Made by a program: the position numbers and the translations under genes
Assembly: GCA_003433295.1 (NCBI GenBank)
Contig: CP016202.1
Coordinates: forward strand, 259,087-323,086
DNA length: 64,000 bases
Origin: Eubacterium minutum ATCC 700079
Lineage (GTDB): Bacteria > Bacillota > Clostridia > Peptostreptococcales > Anaerovoracaceae
Direction of reading: 5' to 3'
In this document: positions 47,330 to 57,588 of the stretch, piece after piece
How positions within the stretch are numbered: position 1 is the first letter of the stretch
How the letters are laid out: every line of letters starts with the position of its first letter
The notes under the pieces: generated by a model
The model's database searches: none
The model's input: only the letters and a program-made list of their open reading frames with translations
What the model was told of the DNA's origin: nothing

Positions 47330-47932
47330 ATGAGCGAAATAGGAATTTTGGGCGGGACTTTCGATCCGTTTCATCTGGGGCATCTTTCTGTACTGGAAAG
47401 CGCGATAGAAGAGGCGGACTGCGAAAAAATCGTTCTGTTGCCCGCCAAGGTAAACCCGTTTAAAATCGGAAAAAAAATGGCCGATGACAGGCATAGGCTC
47501 GCCATGCTTGAGATCATCGCCGATATGTACGGCAATGTGGAAGTTTCGGATTTTGAGATAAAAGAGGCGAAGGTTTCTTACACCTATCATACCCTCAGAA
47601 GCATAAGCAGGCAGCGCCCGGACGACAGACTGCATTTTATAGTCGGCAGTGACTCACTGCTCAGCATTGAATCATGGCATAAGGGTGATGAACTGCTCAG
47701 GGAATTTTCCTTTATTCTGGCGCCGAGACCGGGGTTTTGTACCGGCAAAACCGCCGACAAACTGAAAGAACTGTACATCAAGTACGGTACGAAGATAAAG
47801 GTACTCAACAACAGGCCGGTGGACGTATCTTCAACCGAGGTCAGAAAGGCGCTTAAGGAGGGGCGGTCGATAGAACGGTATATTCCGGAACCTATTGCCG
47901 ATTACATTGATGAAAAAGGACTTTACAGGTAA
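47330..47932 (+). CDS. nadD: Nicotinate-nucleotide adenylyltransferase
   Basis: Adenylates nicotinate mononucleotide in NAD synthesis. The nucleotidyltransferase motif GGTFDPFHLGHL (about residues 8-19), LPAKVNPFK, the FIVGSDSLLSIESWHK stretch and the C-terminal VSSTEVRKALKEGRSIERYIPEPI(ADYI) are diagnostic. Length 200 is normal. gaggtg lies about 18 bases upstream. It starts the nadD-yqeK-rsfS cluster typical of Firmicutes and overlaps yqeK by 23 bases. Confidence 0.95.
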   Translation: MSEIGILGGTFDPFHLGHLSVLESAIEEADCEKIVLLPAKVNPFKIGKKMADDRHRLAMLEIIADMYGNVEVSDFEIKEAKVSYTYHTLRSISRQRPDDRLHFIVGSDSLLSIESWHKGDELLREFSFILAPRPGFCTGKTADKLKELYIKYGTKIKVLNNRPVDVSSTEVRKALKEGRSIERYIPEPIADYIDEKGLYR

Positions 47933-48524
47933 GGAACCGCTGCGGCAAAGACAAACCATTCTCAGTGTCGCCGCAGATCTAAAAGAAAATCTTTCCGAAA
48001 AAAGATTCGGTCACACGGAGAGGGTTCGTGAAACCGCGTCGGAACTTGCCGACAGGTATGGCGAGGACATTGAAAAAGCGGAACTCGCGTCACTCTTTCA
48101 CGACATGTACAGAGAAATTTCCGAAGATGAACTCGAGGCCCGTATCGACGAATATCATTTGGATAAGTGTCGCTACTCGGGAAACATAGAGCTGGCGCAC
48201 GGAAAAATCGCGGCGGCCGCAATGCGGGTCAAGTATGGGATCGAAGACGCGGATACGATAAATGCGGTGAGTTTTCACACCACGGGGCGGGCAGGCATGT
48301 CCCTGCTGGAAAAGATAATTTTTATCGCCGATGCCACGGAACCCTTGAGAAACTACCCCGGAGTGGAGAACCTCAGGGAAATACTGAAAAAAGATTTAAA
48401 TCGTGCCTGCATGCTCGCGCTGAGGAACACAATAAAATTTCTCAACGAGAAAAAAATACGCATAGACAGAGATACGCTGGAAGCGGAAAAATATTTCACT
48501 GAATTGCTGCGAGAGAACGGTTGA
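47910..48524 (+). CDS. yqeK: HD-domain phosphohydrolase YqeK
   Basis: HD-superfamily protein of the YqeK group; members hydrolyse diadenosine tetraphosphate symmetrically. Metal-site residues are visible in FGHTERVRETASELA, SLFHDMYRE (HD), ELAHGKIAA, AVSFHTTGRAGM and IFIADATEP. The 204 residues from ATG 47910 fit the family; an in-frame TTG 15 bases upstream is possible. It overlaps the end of nadD, and rsfS follows after 36 bases, the standard order. Confidence 0.9.
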   Translation: MKKDFTGKEPLRQRQTILSVAADLKENLSEKRFGHTERVRETASELADRYGEDIEKAELASLFHDMYREISEDELEARIDEYHLDKCRYSGNIELAHGKIAAAAMRVKYGIEDADTINAVSFHTTGRAGMSLLEKIIFIADATEPLRNYPGVENLREILKKDLNRACMLALRNTIKFLNEKKIRIDRDTLEAEKYFTELLRENG

Positions 48525-48560
48525 ATAAAATATAATAAAATGAACAAAAAGGAGAATGCC

Positions 48561-48902
48561 ATGGAAAACAAAGAACTTGCGCTGATAGCGGCTCGTGCCA
48601 TCGACGATAAGAAGGGCATGGATGTAAAAATCATAGACATTGCCGAGAAATCATCGTTTGCCGACTACCTTATAATAGCCGGAGGAAGCAATGACAGACA
48701 GGTCGGTTCGCTTGCGGACGCCGTCGAAGATGCGTATGAAAAGCTGGGCATTACTCCGGCAAGCATTGCCGGAAAACGGGATTCGGGCTGGATTTTGATG
48801 GATTATGGTGATATAGTGGTGAACATCTTTAATCCTGAACTGAGAGAAAGATATAATCTTGAAACCGTTTGGGGTGATTGCGACATTTTGGATTTTATTT
48901 AG
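48561..48902 (+). CDS. rsfS: Ribosomal silencing factor RsfS
   Basis: Binds uL14 on the large subunit and blocks 30S joining in starvation. Its 113 residues have the RsfS/Iojap core: [58 protein letters not shown]. The start is ATG 48561 after aaaggag at 48547-48553; an ATG 21 bases upstream overlaps that site. leuS begins 11 bases after the stop. Confidence 0.95.
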   Translation: MENKELALIAARAIDDKKGMDVKIIDIAEKSSFADYLIIAGGSNDRQVGSLADAVEDAYEKLGITPASIAGKRDSGWILMDYGDIVVNIFNPELRERYNLETVWGDCDILDFI

Positions 48903-48913
48903 AGAGGAAAGTT

Positions 48914-51385
48914 ATGAAAGAAAGATACGAATTCAAAAGAATAGAGAAGAAATGGCAGACGTACTGGGAAGAAAATAAAAGTTTCAAGACCGTGGAAGAC
49001 GATTCGCGGGAAAAGTATTATGTTCTGGAAATGTTTCCTTACCCGTCAGGAAAGCTCCACATGGGACATGTCAGAAACTACTCGATAGGCGACGTCGTTG
49101 CAAGATTTAAACACATGAGGGGATTCAACGTCCTTCACCCTATGGGGTTTGATTCTTTCGGACTTCCCGCCGAGAATGCCGCAATCAAGAACGGAACGCC
49201 GCCTGCGGAATGGACATTCAGGAATATAGAAGAGATGACGGAGCAGCTCAAGCAACTGGGTATCTCCTACGACTGGGAACGTGAGGTGGAGACCTGCAAT
49301 CCGAATTACTACCGCTGGATGCAATGGATATTTGTACAGTTCTTCAACAAAGGACTGGCCTACAAGAAAGAAAATCCCGTGAATTGGTGCCCGAGCTGTC
49401 AGACCGTGCTCGCAAACGAGCAGGTGATTGACGGAGCATGTGAAAGATGCCACACACCGGTCGGCAAGAAAAATCTTTCGCAGTGGTACTTCAAGATAAC
49501 CGATTATGCCGAGCGTCTTTTGGACAATCTGAAAAAACTGCCGGGATGGCCGAACAAGGTCAAGCTGATGCAGGAAAACTGGATAGGAAAATCCATAGGC
49601 GCAAACGTAAATTTTAAGGTCGACGGAACCGATAAAATAATGAAAGTGTTCACTACACGTGCAGACACTCTCTTTGGATGCACATACATGGTTATGGCCC
49701 CGGAGCATCCTTATCTTGAAGAACTTGTGCAGGGTACGGAATACGAAGAAGAAGCACGCCGGTACATGCAGGAAGTTCAGCATATGGACGAAATTGAACG
49801 CACGTCCACGGTCAAGGAAAAGACGGGAGTCTTCATAGGGAAATATGCGATAAATCCCGTGAACGGAAAGAAAGTACCCATATTCATATCCGACTACGTT
49901 TTGATGGGATACGGTACCGGCGCCATAATGGCGGTGCCGGCTCATGACCAGAGGGACTTTGATTTCGCTAAAAAGTTTGACCTTGAAATAATTCCGGTAG
50001 TTAAAAGCAAAGATCCGTCTGTGGATATAAACGACCTTAAAGAGGCCTTTGTCGCAGAAGGAACCATGATCAATTCCGGAGAATACGACGGCATGAACAA
50101 CCGAAAGGTTATTCCTATGATGGTCGATTGGCTCGCCGAACATAACAGCGGAGAGAAGACCATAAACTACAAACTGAGGGACTGGCTCGTTTCGCGCCAG
50201 AGATACTGGGGAACGCCTATTCCCATGATTTTCTGCGACGACTGCGGATGGGTTCCCGAAAAAGAAGAGAATCTCCCGGTTCTCCTACCTGAAGATGTTG
50301 AGTTTACGGGCAAGGGAGAATCCCCTCTGACAACCTCAAAGTCGTTTGTCGAGTGTTCCTGCCCGAAATGCGGCGGGAAAGCGAGGCGCGAAACAGACAC
50401 GATGGACACGTTCCTCGATTCGTCGTGGTATTTTCTCCGCTTTTGCGATCCTCACAACGACGAGAAAATATTTGAGAAGAAAAAGGTGGATTACTGGATG
50501 AACGTCGATCAGTACATCGGCGGCGTCGAACATGCAATTCTGCACCTTATGTATGCAAGATTCTTTGAAATGGCTCTCAGTGACATGGGTCTTGTAACAT
50601 CCGAAGAACCGTTTAAAAATCTGCTTACGCAGGGAATGGTAAACAAATACGGCAAAAAGATGAGCAAATCACTCGGAAACGTGGTCAGCCCCGAGGAAAT
50701 CATAGAAAAGTACGGCGCCGATACGGCAAGGCTTTTCATCCTGTTTGCGGCGCCGCCCGAGAAAGAACTGGACTGGTCGGATGAGGGAGTTGAAGGAAGT
50801 TACAGATTTCTTAACCGTGTATGGCGACTCATCCGTGAATTCAAGGAAAAAGTTGATAATAGCGATGGTGCTATAAATATAAAGTCAGTAAATGACAAAA
50901 AATTAAATTCAAAACTTAACGCAACAATAAAGAAGGTCACCGATGATATTGAGAAAAGATTCAATTTCAATACGGCGATCAGTTCGATCATGGAATTGGT
51001 GAACGAACTGTACAAGTACAAGCAGGGAGAGGATCTGAACACCCCTCTGCTTGAGGACGCAATCACAAAACTTGTTACGCTTTTGTCACCGTTCACACCT
51101 CACATATGCGAGGAGATGTGGCACGAGCTGGGAAAAGAAGAGTCTTTGATCGGGGTCCGCTGGCCGGACTACGACGAGTCGGCTCTGGTGGAAGATGTGA
51201 AAACGATAGTTATTCAGATCAACGGAAAACTCAAAGAAAGACTCTCGCTGCCCGCGGGACTTTCCGGAGCCGATCTGGAAGAAAAAGTCTTGGAAGAACC
51301 TAATGTGGCTTCCCTCATACAAGATGTGAATGTGGTTAAAACGATTGCGGTTCCTGACAAACTTGTGAATTTTGTTGTTAAGTAG
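48914..51385 (+). CDS. leuS: Leucyl-tRNA synthetase
   Basis: Class I synthetase charging tRNA-Leu. The HIGH-type motif [15 protein letters not shown] (about residues 37-51) and [12 protein letters not shown] (KMSKS at about 582) are present, as are the CP1 editing domain with [14 protein letters not shown] and [15 protein letters not shown], and the leucine-specific zinc-type cysteines [12 protein letters not shown]. The 823 residues are normal. The start is ATG 48914 after gagagg, in preference to an upstream in-frame start inside rsfS. No T-box leader is present in the 11-bp gap. Two tRNA-Leu genes lie 12 kb upstream. Confidence 0.97.
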   Translation: MKERYEFKRIEKKWQTYWEENKSFKTVEDDSREKYYVLEMFPYPSGKLHMGHVRNYSIGDVVARFKHMRGFNVLHPMGFDSFGLPAENAAIKNGTPPAEWTFRNIEEMTEQLKQLGISYDWEREVETCNPNYYRWMQWIFVQFFNKGLAYKKENPVNWCPSCQTVLANEQVIDGACERCHTPVGKKNLSQWYFKITDYAERLLDNLKKLPGWPNKVKLMQENWIGKSIGANVNFKVDGTDKIMKVFTTRADTLFGCTYMVMAPEHPYLEELVQGTEYEEEARRYMQEVQHMDEIERTSTVKEKTGVFIGKYAINPVNGKKVPIFISDYVLMGYGTGAIMAVPAHDQRDFDFAKKFDLEIIPVVKSKDPSVDINDLKEAFVAEGTMINSGEYDGMNNRKVIPMMVDWLAEHNSGEKTINYKLRDWLVSRQRYWGTPIPMIFCDDCGWVPEKEENLPVLLPEDVEFTGKGESPLTTSKSFVECSCPKCGGKARRETDTMDTFLDSSWYFLRFCDPHNDEKIFEKKKVDYWMNVDQYIGGVEHAILHLMYARFFEMALSDMGLVTSEEPFKNLLTQGMVNKYGKKMSKSLGNVVSPEEIIEKYGADTARLFILFAAPPEKELDWSDEGVEGSYRFLNRVWRLIREFKEKVDNSDGAINIKSVNDKKLNSKLNATIKKVTDDIEKRFNFNTAISSIMELVNELYKYKQGEDLNTPLLEDAITKLVTLLSPFTPHICEEMWHELGKEESLIGVRWPDYDESALVEDVKTIVIQINGKLKERLSLPAGLSGADLEEKVLEEPNVASLIQDVNVVKTIAVPDKLVNFVVK

Positions 51386-51398
51386 AAGGGAACGATCA

Positions 51399-53351
51399 AT
51401 GAAACAAAACAACACTAAACCTGCTTTCAGATCTTCGATCAGAAGACCCAAAAGCAGTGGTTTTGGCGGTAAAAACAGCAAAAATGCCGTCAACGACTCC
51501 GCTTTTAACACAAAGAACAAAAAAAGGAGCAATCCGAAAGTTGATATGAAATACCGTTCCGATACGGGACAAGGTAAGCGGGCGGGCGGAAATTCAGGAA
51601 ACGGAAAAGCCCGCCGCAACTTCAGCTTGAAAAATGATAACTCCGGATCAAACGGTTACGGAAAAGCACTGACTAAAGTTTTAAAACCGGTTAAGAATTC
51701 CGATACCCTTAAGATTCTGCCGATAGGCGGTCTTAACGAGATCGGCAAGAACATGACCGCTTTTGAATACGACGATCAGATTATCATCATCGACTGCGGC
51801 ATGTCCTTTCCTGAAGACGATATGTTCGGGATAGATGTGGTCATCCCCGACTTCAGTTATCTGACAGAAAACGCGAAGAAAGTAAAGGGTGTCGTTATAA
51901 CGCACGGTCATGAAGACCACATAGGAGGCATTCCGTATCTTCTTAAAAAATTGAACGTGCCGATTTACGGCACACAGCTGCCGCTCGGACTGATAAAGAA
52001 CAAGCTGGAAGAGCACAAGATAAAAGCGGACTTGAGAACGATTGCGGCAGGCGATAAATTCAAAATAGGAAAGTTCAAGATAGAAGCTCTCAGAACCACG
52101 CATTCTATTGCCGATGCAATCTGCTTTTACGTGGAAACGCCGGTCGCGTCCTTCTTCCACACCGGAGATTTCAAAGTGGATTTTACACCTATCGACGAAG
52201 AGCCGATAGACTTTGCCCGGCTTGCGGAAATAGGAAAAAACGGTGTGGATCTTCTAATGGCGGACAGCACAAACGTGCTCAAACCGGGGTTCACCCCGTC
52301 GGAACAGCTGGTGGGGGAAACCCTTGAGGCCATCTTCAGAGAAGCGACGAACAGAATAATCATAGCCACCTTTTCTTCCAACGTCCACAGGGTGCAGAAA
52401 ATCATTGAACTGTCCGTCAAATACGGAAGAAAATTCACCGTATCGGGACGGAGCATGGAAAACGTGGTGAAACTTGCCGAGGAATTGGGATACCTGAAGT
52501 TTCCGGCAGGTTCTTTCGTCGAATTGAACAAGATGAAGAATGTTCCCGACAAAGAACTTGTTGTGATAACTACAGGCAGCCAAGGTGAACCGATGTCGGC
52601 TCTTGCGAGAATGGCGGACGATGAACACAGAAATGTCAAGCTTAAAAGAGGGGATATGGTGATACTGTCATCGACACCTGTACCCGGCAATGAAAAGACG
52701 GTTTCAAACGTCGTGAACAAGCTTTACAAGAAAGAAGTAAACGTAATATACAATGACATAGCGGACATCCACGTTTCCGGACATGCATGCCAGGAAGATT
52801 TGAAACTCATGCATTCCCTTATAAGACCGAAGTACTTTATGCCGGTACACGGGGAACACAGACATCTTGTCAGGCATTCTCAGCTTGCGGAATCTTTAGG
52901 CACCGAATCTTCCAATATATTCATACTGGAAAACGGTGATCAGCTTTCCATAGGCAGGCAGAAAGCAATAAAATACCCTAATGTTATCAATGCCGAGGAT
53001 ATACTGGTAGACGGCCTTGGAGTAGGAGATGTCGGGGATGTCGTCCTGAACGAGAGAAGAGTTCTTTCGGAAGCGGGGCTTATAGTGGTCGCCGCAACCA
53101 TAGACATAAAAAATCGTATAATAATTTCGGAACCGGAACTGCATTCGCGCGGTTTTGTATATGTAAAGGAGCATGGCGAGCTTATGAAAGATGTAAAGGA
53201 GCATGCCTGCTCGTCGTTGGAACATCATTTGAATAACGGCAAGAACGATTGGAACGCGATCAGAAACGGTGTGAGAAACGATATGCGAAAGTATGTATTT
53301 GCCAGAACCAAGAGGAGTCCCATGGTGCTTTGCATTTTCATGGACGCCTGA
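51399..53351 (+). CDS. rnj: Ribonuclease J
   Basis: Metallo-beta-lactamase/beta-CASP RNase with 5'-3' exo- and endonuclease activity in mRNA decay. The metal site VVITHGHEDHIGGIPYL, the SFFHTGDFKVDF region, the beta-CASP motifs (LLMADSTNV, ATFSSNVHRVQ, TGSQGEPMSAL) and MPVHGEHRHL are intact. The first about 95 residues are an extra basic, Asn/Lys/Gly-rich tail before LKILPIGGLNEIGKN, so the protein is 650 residues against about 555 for the core family. Such N-terminal tails occur in other Clostridia. agaaggg precedes the ATG. Confidence 0.95.
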   Translation: MKQNNTKPAFRSSIRRPKSSGFGGKNSKNAVNDSAFNTKNKKRSNPKVDMKYRSDTGQGKRAGGNSGNGKARRNFSLKNDNSGSNGYGKALTKVLKPVKNSDTLKILPIGGLNEIGKNMTAFEYDDQIIIIDCGMSFPEDDMFGIDVVIPDFSYLTENAKKVKGVVITHGHEDHIGGIPYLLKKLNVPIYGTQLPLGLIKNKLEEHKIKADLRTIAAGDKFKIGKFKIEALRTTHSIADAICFYVETPVASFFHTGDFKVDFTPIDEEPIDFARLAEIGKNGVDLLMADSTNVLKPGFTPSEQLVGETLEAIFREATNRIIIATFSSNVHRVQKIIELSVKYGRKFTVSGRSMENVVKLAEELGYLKFPAGSFVELNKMKNVPDKELVVITTGSQGEPMSALARMADDEHRNVKLKRGDMVILSSTPVPGNEKTVSNVVNKLYKKEVNVIYNDIADIHVSGHACQEDLKLMHSLIRPKYFMPVHGEHRHLVRHSQLAESLGTESSNIFILENGDQLSIGRQKAIKYPNVINAEDILVDGLGVGDVGDVVLNERRVLSEAGLIVVAATIDIKNRIIISEPELHSRGFVYVKEHGELMKDVKEHACSSLEHHLNNGKNDWNAIRNGVRNDMRKYVFARTKRSPMVLCIFMDA

Positions 53352-53422
53352 TTTCGACATCGCGACGCGGATGTTACATAAAGCCTGAACGGCTAAAATA
53401 CGGAAATGAAAGGAAAAAAGAA

Positions 53423-53761
53423 ATGAATGTATATGATACGGCGCATAACCTTGCAAACGCGATAAAAGAATCTCAGGAGTACAAGGATTATGCGGCTTTG
53501 AAAGAAAAAATAGACGCAAACCCCGAACTGTCCGGTATGATGAAAGACTTTGAGAGCAAACAGCTCGATCTTCAGACAAGACAGATGGTAGGCGAAGAGG
53601 TTACGGAGGATGCTCAGAAAACGGTTCAGGAACTTTATGCGATAGTGATGAAAGATCCGTCGGCCGCCGCATATCTTCAGGCGCAGATGAGATTCTCGAT
53701 TATGATGAATGATGTTTACAAAATCCTCGGAGACGCCATGGGTATTGGCAATCCGCAATAA
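53423..53761 (+). CDS. YlbF/YmcA-family protein
   Basis: A 112-residue all-helical protein of the YlbF/YmcA group. In Bacillus, members form a complex with YaaT that affects RNase Y-dependent processing and development. MNVYDTAHNLANAIKESQEY, DYAALKEKIDANPEL and ELYAIVMKDPSAAAYLQAQMRFSIMMNDVYKIL are family-typical. It follows RNase J by 71 bases, a sensible place for an RNA-decay accessory factor. The start is ATG 53423 with aaagga upstream; a longer frame reaching back into rnj is not credible. Confidence 0.85.
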   Translation: MNVYDTAHNLANAIKESQEYKDYAALKEKIDANPELSGMMKDFESKQLDLQTRQMVGEEVTEDAQKTVQELYAIVMKDPSAAAYLQAQMRFSIMMNDVYKILGDAMGIGNPQ

Positions 53762-53773
53762 ATTTGATATAAT
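53745..53773 (+). promoter_or_regulatory. Promoter of efp
   Basis: TTGGCA at 53745-53750 (inside the end of the ylbF-type gene), a 17-nt spacer and perfect TATAAT at 53768-53773. The resulting leader before efp is about 155 nt and contains the hairpin ttaatga-ctgc-tcattaa at 53792-53809 and the palindrome tcgggtcccga. Confidence 0.75.
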
Positions 53774-53935
53774 GCCTTATTATGTGAATAATTAATGACT
53801 GCTCATTAAAATCTGTCGGGTCCCGATGAGGATACAGCAGGTTCGAGGCGAGTTCTTTTGATTGAAACGACGGCGTTTGGAGTTTGACGGGCGTTCATTG
53901 ATTAATTTTAAAATTAGAAAGCGAGAAGTAAACCG

Positions 53936-54496
53936 ATGATAACAGCAGGAGATTTCAGGAAAGGCGTCACTTTTGAGATTAACGGAGAACCGCATGTCGT
54001 TTTGGACTTCCAGCATGTAAAGCCGGGAAAAGGTGCGGCGTTTGTACGAACAAAGTACAAGAACATTCTCACGGGTGCCATCCGCGAAGATGCGTTCAAC
54101 CCGAGCGACAAATTCCCAAAGGCACACATCGATACCAAAACGATGCAGTATCTTTACAATGACGGTGAACTGTATTACTTCATGGACGGAGAAACCTTTG
54201 AACAGGTTCCGATAAGCAAGGATGACGTGGAAGACGCCATGAAATACCTAAGGGAAAACGATGAAGCTACCATCAAGTTTTACAAGGGATCGCCTTTTCA
54301 GGTTGAACCTCCGAACTTTGTCGACCTCGAGGTCGTTGAAACCGAGCCGGGAGTCAGAGGGGACACAGCCACAAATGTTACCAAGGCCGCAACGGTCGAG
54401 ACCGGGGCTGTTATTCAGGTTCCGGTATTCATAGAAGCAGGAGAGAAAATACAGATAGACACCAGAACCGGCGACTATCTGGGAAGATCGAAGTAA
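53936..54496 (+). CDS. efp: Elongation factor P
   Basis: Relieves ribosome stalling at polyproline stretches. Its 186 residues have the three-domain layout: domain I with [37 protein letters not shown] (in which the K of PGKGAA marks the modified position), domain [16 protein letters not shown], and domain III with [30 protein letters not shown](QIDT) and the terminal YLGRS. No EpmA/YmfI-type modifying gene is seen in the window. It starts its own unit with a promoter inside the preceding gene. Confidence 0.97.
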   Translation: MITAGDFRKGVTFEINGEPHVVLDFQHVKPGKGAAFVRTKYKNILTGAIREDAFNPSDKFPKAHIDTKTMQYLYNDGELYYFMDGETFEQVPISKDDVEDAMKYLRENDEATIKFYKGSPFQVEPPNFVDLEVVETEPGVRGDTATNVTKAATVETGAVIQVPVFIEAGEKIQIDTRTGDYLGRSK

Positions 54497-54508
54497 CCGG
54501 AGGATTTA

Positions 54509-55603
54509 ATGGGCAAGAAGGAAAAAACTAAGACCAAAAGCGGTACTCCGCTCAGAATCCTGCTGATCGTCGTCGCATTTATCATAGTGATATTGCTTGG
54601 GGTTTATATTTACGGCAAAAGCCTTGGCGGCAGCGCGAAGGACAAGAACAACAAGAACGAGATCATGGTCACCATAGAGAAAGGTTCGACGACCGCCGGA
54701 ATCGGCAAACTGCTTCAGGATAAAGGGATCATAAAGTCGCAGAAAGACTTTAAACTTTATACTACGCTCAACAGATATGACGGACTGTATCAGGCGGGTT
54801 CCTACGCGTTTTCGCCGTCCATGACCACGGACACGATAGCCAAGGCGCTCAGAACCGGTAAGACAAACGACATTACTTTTACCATACCTGAGGGTTACAC
54901 CGAGTACGATATTGCAAATAAGTTGGATAAGATAGGGCTGGTCAAAAAAGATGAGTTTGTAAACACTTTGGAATCTGCGGGATTCGCTTCGGAATTCACA
55001 TTTCTTAAAGGAGCCCAGAAAGGCGCTCACAGACTCGAGGGATACTTGTTCCCGAGTACCTACACCATTCCGGCGACATCGGACAACAACTTCATCATAA
55101 GTTCGATGCTCACGCAGTTCGACAAGAACTTTACAGCAGCCGACAGGGCGAAGGCGAAGGAGATGAAGTTCACCGAGAATCAAATAATAATAGTGGCTTC
55201 GATAATAGAGAAAGAGGCAGCGATAGATGCGGACAGAGACAAGGTTGCGAGCGTCATATACAACAGGCTCAAAGCCAAAATGCCTCTTCAGATGGATTCT
55301 ACGGTTCAGTATGTGCTCGGTCTTGACAACAACAGAAAAAAAGATCTGTCGATCGATGATACTCAGGTCAAGTCCGAATACAACACATACACCAACCGGG
55401 GACTGCCTCCGGGACCTATATGCTGTCCGGGCAAGGCTTCCATACGGGCCGCGTTGAATCCCGCGGATACCAAGTACATGTACTTTATACTCAGCGACAG
55501 ACTGGACGATTCCATGGCTTTCTCCGAAAAGTACAGTCAATTCCTAAAAGATAAAGATGCCTACTATAAGGCGAGAAAAGAAAAAGAAGGAAAGGGCAAC
55601 TGA
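54509..55603 (+). CDS. mltG: Endolytic murein transglycosylase MltG
   Basis: Single-span membrane enzyme cleaving nascent glycan strands. Residues about 12-36 form the membrane helix. The YceG-like domain follows with LEGYLFPSTYTI, the catalytic Glu in IIVASIIEKEA, the QMDSTVQYVLG stretch and the closing YNTYTNRGLPPGPICCPG(KASIRAAL)NP. Length 364 is typical. The ggagg before the ATG is good. It leads the mltG-trmR-U32 cluster known from Bacillus (yrrL-yrrM-yrrNO). Its stop overlaps the next start (TGATG). Confidence 0.95.
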   Translation: MGKKEKTKTKSGTPLRILLIVVAFIIVILLGVYIYGKSLGGSAKDKNNKNEIMVTIEKGSTTAGIGKLLQDKGIIKSQKDFKLYTTLNRYDGLYQAGSYAFSPSMTTDTIAKALRTGKTNDITFTIPEGYTEYDIANKLDKIGLVKKDEFVNTLESAGFASEFTFLKGAQKGAHRLEGYLFPSTYTIPATSDNNFIISSMLTQFDKNFTAADRAKAKEMKFTENQIIIVASIIEKEAAIDADRDKVASVIYNRLKAKMPLQMDSTVQYVLGLDNNRKKDLSIDDTQVKSEYNTYTNRGLPPGPICCPGKASIRAALNPADTKYMYFILSDRLDDSMAFSEKYSQFLKDKDAYYKARKEKEGKGN

Positions 55604-56262
55604 TGTCATTTTACGTTGTCAATCCCGAAATCAGGGATTTTCTGAACAGCAGCCATGAACCGCTTGATAAATTCATGAAAGATTTTCGTGTTTCGGCGGA
55701 ACATGACAGCGTGCCTATAATATTAAAAGAGACGGAAGAACTGCTATCCATGTTGCTTCGGCTTAAGCGACCGGAAAAGATACTGGAAATAGGCACGGCA
55801 ACAGGCTATTCGGCAACTTTTTTCGCAAAGACATGTCCGGATTCGGAAGTCTATACAATTGAAAACGATGAATTTGCATATACCGAAGCTATCAGGAATT
55901 TTAAGCGAGCAGGTGTGGCCGACACAGTCCGCGCCTGTTTCGGCGATGGCCGGGAACAGATAGAGAATTTGAGAGATCAAGGCATCGTCGGCTTTGATTT
56001 TATTTTTATAGATGCGGCAAAAAACAGCTACAAAAGGTTCATGGAAAGTTCCATGGAGATCTGTCGGCATGGAGCCGTCATAGTGTCGGACAACATCCTG
56101 ATTCACGGTCTTACCGTTCTCGAGGAACTGGATCCGAAGAAGAAGCACAAGACACACAGAAAAAAGATGAAAGAGTATATAGAGTTCATAACCGGAAATG
56201 ATAATCTGGCTACATCCATGTTTTCGGTAGGAGACGGTGTTGCTGTTTCGATTCTGAAATAA
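55603..56262 (+). CDS. trmR: tRNA 5-hydroxyuridine O-methyltransferase TrmR-like
   Basis: SAM-dependent O-methyltransferase of the class I (COMT-like) fold. SAM-binding motif ILEIGTATGYSATFFA, then VYTIENDEFAYTEA, FDFIFIDAAKNSYKRFME and VIVSDNILIHG with metal-ligand type acidic residues. In Bacillus subtilis the gene in this position (yrrM) methylates 5-hydroxyuridine-34 in tRNA to give 5-methoxyuridine. The adjacent U32-family gene, whose homologues make that hydroxyuridine, supports this assignment. 219 residues. Confidence 0.88.
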   Translation: MSFYVVNPEIRDFLNSSHEPLDKFMKDFRVSAEHDSVPIILKETEELLSMLLRLKRPEKILEIGTATGYSATFFAKTCPDSEVYTIENDEFAYTEAIRNFKRAGVADTVRACFGDGREQIENLRDQGIVGFDFIFIDAAKNSYKRFMESSMEICRHGAVIVSDNILIHGLTVLEELDPKKKHKTHRKKMKEYIEFITGNDNLATSMFSVGDGVAVSILK

Positions 56263-56336
56263 GTTGTTTACCTGAATGCCCGCCTTGAACTTTAATAAGA
56301 AACGTTATAACGAATACTTTATCGGACAATCATGAC

Positions 56337-57584
56337 ATGTCAATGAACAATGTAAAGAAAGCAGAACTGCTGGCTCCTGCGGGAGACCCGGAAAAACTCA
56401 AGATAGCCGTGCTTTACGGAGCGGACGCCGTTTACTTTGGCGGAGAAACTTTTTCACTCAGAGCCGGCGCCGGAAACTTTACCGTGGACGAAATCGAAGA
56501 AGGTGTTGCATTTGCGCACGAATACGGATGCAAATGCTATATGACGCTGAACATATATGCGCATAACGAGGATATAGAACCGCTTGAAAAGTATCTGCAA
56601 AAGATTAAACATATACCGATCGATGCGTTTCTTATATCCGATCCGGGAGTTCTTACAATAGTAAAAGAGATTCTGCCGTCCGCCGAACTGCATCTTTCCA
56701 CTCAAGCCAACATGACCAACTACACGAGCGCGAGGTTCTGGTACGACATGGGGATCAGACGGCTTGTGGTCGCCCGTGAACTGTCGCTGGACGAAATTTC
56801 GGAGATTTCCCGGAAAATTCCGGAGGATATGACGCTGGAAGCCTTTGTTCACGGAGCAATGTGCATATCCTACTCAGGAAGATGCCTTCTCAGCAACGTG
56901 ATGACGGGGCGTGATGCCAACCGCGGTCTGTGCGCTCATCCATGCAGGTATCGGTACGCGGTCATGGAAGAAAAACGTCCCGGGCAGTATTATCCTATAG
57001 AGGAAGATGCAAGAGGTACGTATGTATTCAATTCCAAGGACTTATGCATGATCAGGCACATACCTGAACTGATTGAGAGCGGCATATCGAGTCTTAAAAT
57101 AGAGGGACGGATCAAAAGCCTGTACTATGTTGCGAGTATCATACACGCGTACAGGCAGGCGATAGACGAATATTACCGGGATCCGGAATCGTACCGTTTC
57201 AAAGAGGAATGGTTTGAGGAACTCAAAAAAGCAAGTCACAGAGAATTCACCACGGGGTTTTATTTCAGGAAAACCACGCAGGATGATCAGAACTACCTGA
57301 CGAGCGCTTACATAAAAGATTACTCTTTTACGGGGATTGTCAAAAGTTATGATGCCTGCGCCGGCTTTGCCGTGGTTGAACAAAGAAACAAGATGCTCGA
57401 AGGTGATGAGATAGAAATATTCGGTCCCGCGCCGGGTTTCGTAAAGCAGAAAATATCGGAAATGTATGATTTTACAACGGGAGAACGCCTTATCTCCGCA
57501 CCCCATCCCAAGCAGCTGTTGAAAATGAAAATGGAAACCCCGGTTTCAGAAAATTATATTCTGAGGAAAAGGATAAAGGAGTAA
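56337..57584 (+). CDS. U32-family protein, TrhP-like tRNA hydroxylation
   Basis: Peptidase U32-family protein, 415 residues. It opens AELLAPAGDPEKLKIAVLYGADAVYFGG and has the signature EAFVHGAMCISYSGRCLLS with the later CAHPCRYRY cysteines that bind an iron-sulfur cluster in the family. Homologues beside yrrM act in prephenate-dependent hydroxylation of U34 in tRNA (TrhP), which gives the substrate for TrmR; the older name peptidase is probably misleading. Bacillus has two consecutive U32 genes here and this organism has one. The C-terminal beta-barrel-like part (FTGIVKSYDACAGFAVVEQ) is present. The start is ATG 56337 or 56343. Confidence 0.88.
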   Translation: MSMNNVKKAELLAPAGDPEKLKIAVLYGADAVYFGGETFSLRAGAGNFTVDEIEEGVAFAHEYGCKCYMTLNIYAHNEDIEPLEKYLQKIKHIPIDAFLISDPGVLTIVKEILPSAELHLSTQANMTNYTSARFWYDMGIRRLVVARELSLDEISEISRKIPEDMTLEAFVHGAMCISYSGRCLLSNVMTGRDANRGLCAHPCRYRYAVMEEKRPGQYYPIEEDARGTYVFNSKDLCMIRHIPELIESGISSLKIEGRIKSLYYVASIIHAYRQAIDEYYRDPESYRFKEEWFEELKKASHREFTTGFYFRKTTQDDQNYLTSAYIKDYSFTGIVKSYDACAGFAVVEQRNKMLEGDEIEIFGPAPGFVKQKISEMYDFTTGERLISAPHPKQLLKMKMETPVSENYILRKRIKE

Positions 57585-57588
57585 ACCA

